Source of the DNA: Gemmatimonadota bacterium
Lineage (GTDB): Bacteria > Gemmatimonadota > Gemmatimonadetes > Palauibacterales > Palauibacteraceae
Direction of reading: 5' to 3'
Length of the DNA: 62,859 nt
Assembly: GCA_022826685.1 (NCBI GenBank)
Contig: JAJDUL010000019.1
Coordinates: 1 to 62,859 of the forward strand
A program made the translations under genes and the position numbers. This document shows, piece by piece, positions 8,248 to 15,897 of this stretch (within the stretch, counting starts at the first letter, position 1; each line of letters starts with the position of its first letter). The notes beneath the pieces were generated by a model. The model saw nothing but the letters and a program-made list of their open reading frames with translations. It had not been told where the DNA came from and ran no database searches.

Positions 8248-9159
8248 ATGAAGGCCAGGAAAGCGACGAGACGGGCGTTGGCGGCGGTCACGTGCGGCGG
8301 GGCTCTCGCGTGCGGGGGCGGGGCCGGGTCGGAGCCACCGGCGAACGCCCCCGACGACACCTCTCCCTACCACATTCTCGTCACGAACGACGATGGCATC
8401 GATTCCCCCGGCATCCAGGCGCTCGCGACGGCCCTGCGGGCGGTCGGCGAAGTGACGGTGGTGGCGCCCTGCGGCCAGCAGAGCGGGACGAGCATGAGTA
8501 TCAGCATTGACCAGGAGTTCCGCGTCCGGGCCACGCCGGCGGGGAGTTGCGTGAACGCCACGCCGGCCAGCGCCGTCCGCCTCGCCGTCAGCGAACTCGC
8601 GCCGGAATCCGGCTTCGATCTCGTCGTCAGCGGGATCAACATCGGCGCGAACGTCGGTGAAATCTCGCACATGTCCGGGACGGTGGGGGCCGCGATGATG
8701 GGGGCGTACCTGAGGATGCCGGCGGTGGCGGCCTCGCGGGACGGGTCGCCGGGCGGGTTCGAGCACGCGGCCGGCATCGTCGCCCGCTTCGTCGCCGAAC
8801 TGCGGCGTCGGGGAGCTGAGATCGGCACCGTCTATTCGCTCAACTTCCCAGTCGCGACGGCCGCCGAAACACGCGGCATCGCGGCCCGGCCCATGGGCGG
8901 CAGCTACTTCGACATCGACTACGAGGAGGTCGCCGGGGAGCCCGGCGAGGGGGGCGACGCCGTCGAGGGCGAGCGTCGGTTCAACTCCGTGTTCGTCCCG
9001 CCCGATCCCCCCCCGGCGGGGAGCGACACCGAAGCGTACAACGATGGCCTCGTCACGATCACGCCGCTCCGCTTCGACTGGACGGACCGGGCCACCGTCG
9101 AGGCCCTGGAGGGTTGGGACCTGGACGCGCTGCTCGAGGACGGAGGAGACGGGGGGTAG
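8248..9159 (+). CDS. surE: SurE-type 5'/3'-nucleotidase with lipoprotein signal
   Basis: A 303-residue SurE homologue. SurE is a metal-dependent nucleoside monophosphate phosphatase. The active-site motif TNDDGIDSPG (N47, D48, D49) is present, as are SGINIGANV and HMSGTVGAAMMGA. The N-terminus is a signal peptide ending in lipobox GALAC (C22), so the protein should be anchored outside the cytoplasm, unlike ordinary SurE. The first 40 residues are extra relative to cytoplasmic SurE. A GGGGG ribosome binding site precedes the ATG. An exported enzyme could dephosphorylate external nucleotides for phosphate or nucleoside uptake. It stands alone, divergent from the membrane-protein/LRR pair. Confidence 0.9.
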   Translation: MKARKATRRALAAVTCGGALACGGGAGSEPPANAPDDTSPYHILVTNDDGIDSPGIQALATALRAVGEVTVVAPCGQQSGTSMSISIDQEFRVRATPAGSCVNATPASAVRLAVSELAPESGFDLVVSGINIGANVGEISHMSGTVGAAMMGAYLRMPAVAASRDGSPGGFEHAAGIVARFVAELRRRGAEIGTVYSLNFPVATAAETRGIAARPMGGSYFDIDYEEVAGEPGEGGDAVEGERRFNSVFVPPDPPPAGSDTEAYNDGLVTITPLRFDWTDRATVEALEGWDLDALLEDGGDGG

Positions 9160-9216
9160 GAGGCCGAACGCCGCGAGCGCGGCTCCGGGATCGGGGGCTC
9201 CGCCTCCGGCCGCGGC

Positions 9217-10305
9217 CTACCAGCCGAGGACGTAGCCGAACACGAGCGGGACGACGATCGTCGCGTCGGATTCGATGACGAACTTCGGCGTGTCCACGTC
9301 CAGCTTGCCCCAGGTGATCTTCTCGTTGGGGACGGCGCCGGAATACGACCCGTAGCTCGTGGTGGAGTCGCTGATCTGGCAGAAGTACGCCCAGTAGGGG
9401 CACCAGCGGCGCAGGTCCTGCCGGATCATGGGGACGACGCAGATGGGGAAGTCGCCCGCGATCCCGCCCCCGATCTGGAACAGTCCGACCGGCTTCCCGC
9501 CCGCGACAGTCGCCGGCCGGTCCGCCGCGGGGGGTTCACCCTCCGCGGGCGGCTCACCCTCCGCGGTCGGTCGGTCGTCCCGTCCGGCGTCGATCTGCGG
9601 GAGATCCTCGAGCGCGCGGCCGGTGCTCGTGCGCGCGTACCACTCGGCGAGCGCCGCCATATACTCCGTGCCTCCGAGGACGGGCCCGGGGCGACCCAGT
9701 TCGCCGGCGAGTTGTTCCGCGACGAGGACGTTGCCCAGCGTGGAGTCCTCCCAGCCCGGGACGAACAGGGGGAGATCGGCCTCCGCGGCGGCCACGAGCC
9801 AGGAATCGGCCGGATCGATCTGGTAGCGGTCCGCGAGGATGCGGTCGCGGATCAACTGGTAGAGGTACTCGTGCGGGAGCCGGCGCTCGCCCGCGGCGTC
9901 GGCCGACCGCCACAGTTCGCGCAGCGGCGCCTCGACCGCACGGAACGCCTCGGCTTCGGGGATGCAGGTGTCGGTCACGCGATTCAGTCCCCGTCGCTCG
10001 AGGTCCTTCTCCTGTTCCGCGGTGAGCGCGCGCCAGTCCGGGATGCGCCGATAATGATCGTGCGCCACGAGGTTGAAGAGGTCCTCCTCGAGGTTCGCCC
10101 CGGTGGCGCAGATCGCGTGCACCTTCCCGGCCCGGATCATCTCCGCCAGGGAGAGCCCGAGTTCCGCCGTGCTCATGGCGCCCGCCAGCGTGAGGAGCAT
10201 CCGTCCTCCGCCGTCGACCAGATCGCGGTAGGCCTCGGCGGCTGCCCTCAGCGCCGCCGCGTTGAAGTGGCGGTAATGACGGTCGATGAAATCGGTGAGC
10301 GTCAC
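9217..10305 (-). CDS. Deoxyhypusine synthase family protein
   Basis: A 362-residue protein of the deoxyhypusine synthase fold, which uses NAD+ and spermidine. In eukaryotes and archaea it modifies eIF5A; bacterial members include homospermidine synthases and uncharacterised proteins. Visible motifs are TLAGAMSTAELG, ATGANLEEDLF and, near the C-terminus, NEKITWGKLD, whose lysine (about 334) corresponds to the catalytic lysine of the family. A low-complexity insert with two AEGEPP repeats lies near residue 255. The GTG at 10305 is the only standard start downstream of the amidase stop, and its ribosome binding site is weak. It follows the amidase by 62 bases. No eIF5A/EF-P gene is in the window. 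Confidence 0.82.
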   Translation of the reverse strand: MTLTDFIDRHYRHFNAAALRAAAEAYRDLVDGGGRMLLTLAGAMSTAELGLSLAEMIRAGKVHAICATGANLEEDLFNLVAHDHYRRIPDWRALTAEQEKDLERRGLNRVTDTCIPEAEAFRAVEAPLRELWRSADAAGERRLPHEYLYQLIRDRILADRYQIDPADSWLVAAAEADLPLFVPGWEDSTLGNVLVAEQLAGELGRPGPVLGGTEYMAALAEWYARTSTGRALEDLPQIDAGRDDRPTAEGEPPAEGEPPAADRPATVAGGKPVGLFQIGGGIAGDFPICVVPMIRQDLRRWCPYWAYFCQISDSTTSYGSYSGAVPNEKITWGKLDVDTPKFVIESDATIVVPLVFGYVLGW

Positions 10306-10367
10306 GTTCGTATCGGCGGTCGCGGGTGCGTTCGAGGTCCCGGGTGTGGTCGACGTCGCGGGCGCGG

Positions 10368-12041
10368 TCAGACCCGGACGGTCGCCTGGAACGTCGGCGG
10401 CCGGCGGACGTTCGTCGCCTGCTCGAAGCTGTAGGCGAGACGGATGAGCGTCGCCTCGCTCCACGCGCGGCCGCAGAGCGACATCCCGACCGGGAGCCCC
10501 CCGATGAACCCCATTGGCACGGACATGTTGGGGTAGGCGGCCATGGCCGGCGGCGTGGAGCAGCCTCCGCCGCCCCCGCCGGAGGCATCGAGCGGATCCT
10601 GCATGGCGGGGATCCCCGCCGTGATCCCGACGAGCGCGTCCAGCCGGTGCTCGTCCATGGCCCGGTCGATCCCTTCGTCGCGGGAAAGGCGATGGCTCGC
10701 GGCCAGCGCGTCGAGGTAGCGCTGGTCGGTGAGCGGCCCGCGTTCCTGCGAGCGCACGTGCAGTTCCTGTCCATAGAGGGCGAGTTCGAGGTCGTGGTTC
10801 GCCTCGTTGTACTCGATGAGTTCGGCGAGCGACTTGATCGGGGCGTCCGGGCCCAGCGACGCGAGGTAGGCGTTCAGATCCGCCTTGAACTCGTGGTACA
10901 GCACCTCCATCTCGTACTCGTTGCCGAACCGCAGTTCCTCCGGAAGCGTGACGGGGTCGACGACGGTCGCGCCCTCCGCCCGCATGACGTCGAGCGCCTC
11001 CTCGAAGAGGGCGTCGACGCGGCTGTCGAAGCCGGCGTACTCGCGCAGGACGCCGACGCGGGCGCCGTTGAGGCCGGCCGGGTCGAGCGCGCCGGTGTAG
11101 TCGGTCAGGAAGTTGCCCGCGCTCGCGGCGGTCAGCGGGTCGCGGGGGTCGACGCCGACCATGGTGCCGAGCATGATCGCGGCGTCGCGCACGGTGCGGG
11201 CCATGGGGCCGGTGCTGTCCTGGCTGTGGGCGATGGGGATGACCCCGCCCCGGCTGTGAAGGCCGATCGTGGGCTTGATGCCGACGAGGCAGTTGCGCGA
11301 CGACGGGCCGACGATCGAGCCGTCCGTCTCGGAGCCGATCGTCGCGACCGCAAGGTTGGCCGCGGCCGCCGACCCGGACCCGGAACTCGACCCGCCCGGG
11401 GTGCGGTCGAGCGCGTACGGGTTCGCGCAGAAGCCGCCCCTGCCGCCGTCCCACCCGCGCCCACTCCAGCCCGACGCCCCGAACTCGAAGGACTTCCAGC
11501 CCGCCCACTCGCTCATGTTCGCCTTGCCGAGCAGCAGAGCTCCGGCCGCGCGCAGCCCCGCCGCCACGAACGAATCCTGGGGCGCGATGGACCCGAGGAG
11601 CGCCGTCGACCCGGCCGTCGTCGTCATCCCGTCCGCCGTGTCAACGTTGTCCTTCAGAAGAATGGGGATGCCGTGCAGCGGACCCCGCGGCCCCGAGGCC
11701 TGGAACTCGCGGTCGAGTTCGTCGGCGATCTCAAGCGCGTCGGGGTTCGTCTCGAGCACGGCGAACAGCCGCGGCCCCTGCCGGTTCAGCGCCTCGATCC
11801 GCTCCAGGTACATCTCCGTGATCGCTCGGCAGGTGTAATCTCCCGACCGCATCCCCGCGTGGACCTCGTCGATCGTGATCTCGTCGAGCGCAAAATCCGG
11901 CACGTCAGCCGAGGTTTCGTCCGCCGATACTCCGGATCCCGGCGGCGAGTCATCGCCCCGCGGCGCGCAGCCGCCGAGGGAGAGCAGGGCGCCGGCCGCC
12001 ACGCCGGTGCCGAGGAAGGTTCGCCGATCCATTTCACTCAT
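10368..12041 (-). CDS. Tat-exported amidase (amidase signature family)
   Basis: A 557-residue amidase-signature hydrolase that cleaves C-N bonds of amides. The catalytic Lys lies in LLKDNVDTADGMTT; the glycine/serine-rich signature is PGGSSSGSGSAAAA, followed by GSETDGSI with the two catalytic serines. The C-terminal block PNMSVPMGFIGGLPVGM is typical. The N-terminus has a twin-arginine motif (DRRTFLG) and a lipobox-like SLGGC, so it is folded before export and probably lipid-anchored. The ATG at 12041 is preceded by AGGATGGG; longer starts add an unlikely tail. A second, Sec-type amidase lies at 28002-29720. The substrate cannot be read from sequence. Confidence 0.9.
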   Translation of the reverse strand: MSEMDRRTFLGTGVAAGALLSLGGCAPRGDDSPPGSGVSADETSADVPDFALDEITIDEVHAGMRSGDYTCRAITEMYLERIEALNRQGPRLFAVLETNPDALEIADELDREFQASGPRGPLHGIPILLKDNVDTADGMTTTAGSTALLGSIAPQDSFVAAGLRAAGALLLGKANMSEWAGWKSFEFGASGWSGRGWDGGRGGFCANPYALDRTPGGSSSGSGSAAAANLAVATIGSETDGSIVGPSSRNCLVGIKPTIGLHSRGGVIPIAHSQDSTGPMARTVRDAAIMLGTMVGVDPRDPLTAASAGNFLTDYTGALDPAGLNGARVGVLREYAGFDSRVDALFEEALDVMRAEGATVVDPVTLPEELRFGNEYEMEVLYHEFKADLNAYLASLGPDAPIKSLAELIEYNEANHDLELALYGQELHVRSQERGPLTDQRYLDALAASHRLSRDEGIDRAMDEHRLDALVGITAGIPAMQDPLDASGGGGGGCSTPPAMAAYPNMSVPMGFIGGLPVGMSLCGRAWSEATLIRLAYSFEQATNVRRPPTFQATVRV

Positions 12042-12235
12042 GGTTCCCATCCTGTTTCCCCGCCTGCCGGGCTCGGGCGAAGACCTCGACCCCGAGTCGA
12101 CCCGCCAGGTCGATGGAGGCATCATGGAAGCGGCTTCGGCCAGGGGTCAATGAGTCCGCCCCGCCCTCGGCCCATTGACGCCCGCCCGCGTAACGCTCCA
12201 CCGTCCAAAGCCACCCCTCCCGGAAGGAGATGCGG

Positions 12236-13828
12236 ATGAAGGACACCGTCAGACGTCCCGGCGTCCCGCGGCTCGGCGTCGCTCGGCCCGGCGTCCTCCG
12301 ACTCGGCGCCGCGTCCCTCGGCATGCTGGCCCTCGGCGCGGCCGATGTTCGCGGCCAGACGGTGCCCGACTTCTCGTCCGTCCGGAACGAGATTCAGAGC
12401 GCGCTCGTCGCCTGGGACCAGCCGTCCATGGCCGTCGCCGTCGCCGTGGGCGGGGAGGTCGTGTGGGAGGAGGGGTTCGGCTGGGCGGATCGCGAGCGGC
12501 GGATCCCGGCCACGGAACACACGATGTACTCGCTCGCCTCGATCTCGAAGCCGATCACGGCGACGGGCCTCATGATTCTCGTGGAACGGGGCCTCGTCGA
12601 CCTCGACGCGCCGGCGAACGACTACCTCGGCCCGGCGAAGATCGACGGACGCGCCTGGGACGCGGCAGGCGCCACGGTGAGGCGCGTGGCGAGCCACACG
12701 GCCGGACTCCCCCTCCACTACCAGTTCTTCTACGAGGACGAACCGTACCGGCGGCCGCACATGGACGAGACGATCCGCCGCTACGCGAACCTCGTGACGG
12801 CGCCGGATGAACGCTGGAACTACTCGAACCTCGGCTACGGGATCCTGGACTACATCATCGAGCGCGTCTCGGGACAGTCGTACATGGATTTCATGCGCGA
12901 CGAGGTGTTCCTGCCGCTCGGACTCACCCGGACCTCCGTCGACATTGGCCCGGGACTCGAGGACTTCACGGCGACGCGCTACGCGACGGACCAGAGCCCG
13001 ATCCCCTTCTACGACTTCGACCATCCCGGCGGCTCCGCGGTGTTCAGCAGCGCCCACGACCTCGTCCGCTTCGGGATGTTCCACCTCGGCCGCGACCTCG
13101 ATCATCAACGGAGGATCCTCTCGGACGCCTCGATCGAGGCGATGCGGCGGCCGATCCGGGAGAGCGCGCCGGACAACGCGTACGGCATCGGGTGGACGAT
13201 CCGGGACCTCCCCGGCGGCCTCACGCTCCAGCGCCACGGCGGCGGGATGGGCGGCGTGCGCACGGAACTCGCGATCGCCCCGGAGGAGAACGCGGCGGTC
13301 GTCGTCCTCTCGAACTCGGCCACGCCCCTCACCGGCTACATCTCGAACCTCATCTGGCACACGCTGTTCCCGGACGCCGTGCCGAAGCCGTCGCGGCCGG
13401 AGGTGCCCGACCCGCACCGTCTCGAGCGCGAGGGCATCGTCGAGGACGCGGCGGACGGCGGCGCGCTGATCGATTTCGCGCCCATGCCGGATCTCGCGGG
13501 GGACTGGGTTGGCGAGGTGGACACGCACCTCGGCCCGCACCGCCTGGCGCTCGCGATCGACGACGCCGGGCGCGTCCACGTCCAGTTGGGAGACGACCTG
13601 TGGACGCTGCTCAACAACGCCCGCTTCGACGGGGAATACCTGCGCGGCGGTTTCCGGGGCGACATCGGCACCGAGGACGCGAACCGGACGGACTCCGTGC
13701 TGTCCCTCGAACTCAGGCTCAGGGGCGACGTGCTGAACGGCTCGGTCATCGCGATCACGCTCCCGAACGTGCGCCTCGGCAACGCGCTCACCCACTGGGC
13801 GGAGCTTCGACGGAGAGGAACACGATGA
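12236..13828 (+). CDS. Serine hydrolase, class C beta-lactamase fold, exported
   Basis: A 530-residue member of the beta-lactamase/penicillin-binding family (AmpC-like esterases and peptidases). The catalytic SxxK is SISK (102-105), the Tyr motif is YSN (196-198), and an HGG motif near residue 335 replaces KTG. A C-terminal beta-rich domain of about 110 residues follows. The N-terminal signal peptide (to about residue 40) indicates export. Of two in-frame ATGs, the second (12236) has AGGAG at correct spacing. Its TGA overlaps the next gene's ATG (ATGA), so it is coupled to the CocE-type hydrolase. An esterase or D-amino-acid peptidase is more likely than antibiotic resistance. Confidence 0.9.
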   Translation: MKDTVRRPGVPRLGVARPGVLRLGAASLGMLALGAADVRGQTVPDFSSVRNEIQSALVAWDQPSMAVAVAVGGEVVWEEGFGWADRERRIPATEHTMYSLASISKPITATGLMILVERGLVDLDAPANDYLGPAKIDGRAWDAAGATVRRVASHTAGLPLHYQFFYEDEPYRRPHMDETIRRYANLVTAPDERWNYSNLGYGILDYIIERVSGQSYMDFMRDEVFLPLGLTRTSVDIGPGLEDFTATRYATDQSPIPFYDFDHPGGSAVFSSAHDLVRFGMFHLGRDLDHQRRILSDASIEAMRRPIRESAPDNAYGIGWTIRDLPGGLTLQRHGGGMGGVRTELAIAPEENAAVVVLSNSATPLTGYISNLIWHTLFPDAVPKPSRPEVPDPHRLEREGIVEDAADGGALIDFAPMPDLAGDWVGEVDTHLGPHRLALAIDDAGRVHVQLGDDLWTLLNNARFDGEYLRGGFRGDIGTEDANRTDSVLSLELRLRGDVLNGSVIAITLPNVRLGNALTHWAELRRRGTR

Positions 13829-15837
13829 CGCGATCGGACCGGCCGGGCCGTGGATTGAAAATTATGCAGTGGGCGGTCGCCTTGTTCACCGTCGCGCCGT
13901 TCGCCGCCGGGTGCGCGCCGCCGGAAGACGGGACGGACGCGCCGCAGCCGACCCCGGCCCAGACCGCCGCCGCCCAAGCCGAGGCCGAAGCCGCCGCGGC
14001 GGCGCACCACGAATATCTCGCGGCGAACTACGAGAAGTCCGAGCACATGGTCGAGATGCGGGACGGGATCGAACTCTACACGCTCGTCTACGCCCCGCGG
14101 GACCGCTCGCGGGAATATCCCATCCTCCTCTTCCGAACCCCCTATTCCATCGGTCCCTACGAGCCCGGCGAATACCGGAACCCGCTCGGACCCTCCGCGG
14201 AGTTCGACCGTTCCGGGTACATCTTCGCCTTCCAGGATGTGCGGGGTCAGTTCCGGTCGGAGGGCGAGTTCGAGGTCATCCGCGCCCCCGCGGCGGAACC
14301 CCGCGGTCCGACCGACACCGACGAGATCACGGACAATTGGGACACGATCGAGTGGCTGCTCGCGAACGTCGACAACCACAACGGGCGCGTGGGGCAGTGG
14401 GGAATCTCCTACCCGGGCTGGCAGACGGTGATGGGGATGGTGGACGCGCACCCGGCGCTCGTGGCCGCCTCACCCCAGGCCTCGCCCTCGGACATGTTCA
14501 TCGGCGACGACTGGCACCATAACGGCGCCTTCCGGATCATGTACGCCTTCTCCTGGCTGTCCGGAAACGCCCGCCGCCGCGACGGTCCCACCGACACGCG
14601 CGGCGCCCGCTTCGACTACGGCACCCCCTCCGGATACGACTTCTTCCTCAACGCCGGTTCGGCCATCGCGGTGGACGAACTCTACTTCCACGGCGACGTG
14701 CCGGCGTGGCGGGACTTCATCGAGCACCCGAACTACGACGAGTTCTGGCAGCGGCAGAACGCCCTCCGCTACCTGGACGATGTCCGCCCCGCGACGCTCA
14801 ACGTGGCCGGCTGGTTCGACACCGAGGACTTCTACGGCCCGATGTCCATCTACCGGACGGTCGAGGCGGAGAACCCCGGCCTCGAGAACACGCTCGTCGT
14901 CGGCCCCTGGCTCCACGGCGGCTGGCGGCGCATGGACGGCGACTTCCTCGGCTGCATCGCCTTCGACACGAAGACATCGCTCCACTTCCAGCGCGAGTTC
15001 CAGTACCCCTTCTTCGAGTACCACCTGAAGAACGAGGGGAGGTGGGATGCGACGGAGGCGAACGTTTTCCTCACGGGGACGAACGAGTGGCGCGCCTACG
15101 ACGCATGGCCGCCGGCGGGCGTCACCCCCGTGAGCCTCTACCTGGGGCCGGACGGAACGCTGGGCTTCGAGCCGCCGACGCGGACCGCGGATTCCGCCTC
15201 GGGGTCGGCCGGGGCTGCGGCCGCGCACTCGCACGCGGATTCGTACGTGAGCGACCCCGCCAACCCGGTCCCGTTCTCCGCCGAGGAGCGCACCACGCTG
15301 GGTCACCTGTGGAAGGTGGAGGACCAGCGCTTCGCCTCGGAGCGCCCCGACGTCCTCGTCTACCAGTCCGAGCCGCTGGAGGAGGACCTGACCATCGCGG
15401 GCCCGATCGGAGCCGAGATCTTCGTCTCCACGACGGGGACGGACTCCGACTGGATCGTGAAGCTGATCGACGTCTATCCCGACGACGCGCCGCCGAGCGC
15501 GAACTGCGACGTCCCCATGGGCGGCTACCAGATGCACCTCGCGGGCGAGATCATGCGGGGCCGCTTCCGGAACGACCTCGAGAACCCGGAACCGATGGTG
15601 CCGGGAGAAGTCACGAGGATCGAGATCGACCTCCGGGACCGCTTCCACACCTTCAAGGCGGGGCACCGGCTCATGGTCCACGTCCAGAGTTCGTGGTTCC
15701 CGGCCTACGACCGCAACCCGCAGACGTTCGTGGACACCTACACGGCGTCACCGGGCGACTACCAGGCCGCGACGCAGACCGTGTACCGATCCGCCGAGCA
15801 CCCCTCACGCGTCATCCTCGGCGTCCTGCCGCGTTAG
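13825..15837 (+). CDS. CocE/NonD family hydrolase, exported
   Basis: A 670-residue alpha/beta hydrolase of the X-Pro dipeptidyl-peptidase S15-like CocE/NonD family, which includes alpha-amino acid ester hydrolases and glutaryl acylases. The nucleophile is S195 in GQWGISYPGW. A downstream Asp lies in GWFDTEDFYGP and a His in WLHGGWRR. A C-terminal jelly-roll domain follows, with DRFHTFKAGHRLMVHVQSS. A signal peptide ends at lipobox FAAGC. The ATG overlaps the stop of the beta-lactamase-fold gene; a second ATG at 13864 is possible. Both enzymes are exported and translationally coupled, which suggests sequential action on one ester or amide substrate. Confidence 0.9.
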   Translation: MTRSDRPGRGLKIMQWAVALFTVAPFAAGCAPPEDGTDAPQPTPAQTAAAQAEAEAAAAAHHEYLAANYEKSEHMVEMRDGIELYTLVYAPRDRSREYPILLFRTPYSIGPYEPGEYRNPLGPSAEFDRSGYIFAFQDVRGQFRSEGEFEVIRAPAAEPRGPTDTDEITDNWDTIEWLLANVDNHNGRVGQWGISYPGWQTVMGMVDAHPALVAASPQASPSDMFIGDDWHHNGAFRIMYAFSWLSGNARRRDGPTDTRGARFDYGTPSGYDFFLNAGSAIAVDELYFHGDVPAWRDFIEHPNYDEFWQRQNALRYLDDVRPATLNVAGWFDTEDFYGPMSIYRTVEAENPGLENTLVVGPWLHGGWRRMDGDFLGCIAFDTKTSLHFQREFQYPFFEYHLKNEGRWDATEANVFLTGTNEWRAYDAWPPAGVTPVSLYLGPDGTLGFEPPTRTADSASGSAGAAAAHSHADSYVSDPANPVPFSAEERTTLGHLWKVEDQRFASERPDVLVYQSEPLEEDLTIAGPIGAEIFVSTTGTDSDWIVKLIDVYPDDAPPSANCDVPMGGYQMHLAGEIMRGRFRNDLENPEPMVPGEVTRIEIDLRDRFHTFKAGHRLMVHVQSSWFPAYDRNPQTFVDTYTASPGDYQAATQTVYRSAEHPSRVILGVLPR

Positions 15838-15849
15838 CCGGCGTCGCCG

Positions 15850-15869
15850 GACGTTCCCGCGGGAACGTC
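15850..15869. repeat. Perfect 20-bp palindrome GACGTTCCCGCGGGAACGTC
   Basis: Perfect self-complementary 20-mer 12 bases after the stop of the CocE-type gene, in a convergent gap. An identical copy is at 19528 and the central 18 bp recurs at 40842. No T-run follows, so it is not a classic terminator. Confidence 0.8.
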
Positions 15870-15897
15870 TTCGCCTCCCGCCCGCTCGGCTGTCAGT

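Noticed and set aside
12230..12235. First ATG of the beta-lactamase-fold gene
   Set aside because: The ribosome binding site overlaps it; the second ATG (12236) is correctly spaced.
12122..13795. Long minus-strand open frame opposite the beta-lactamase-fold gene
   Set aside because: Composition is Arg/Val/Asp-rich antisense of a high-GC gene; the plus-strand protein has clear catalytic motifs.
15850..15869. LexA/SOS box reading of the palindrome
   Set aside because: Order is GTTC...GAAC, not the GAAC...GTTC arrangement of the known Gram-positive LexA box, and copies sit near gene ends rather than promoters.
15838..15897. Rho-independent terminator at the palindrome
   Set aside because: No T-run follows the hairpin; the same element is also found in coding sequence.
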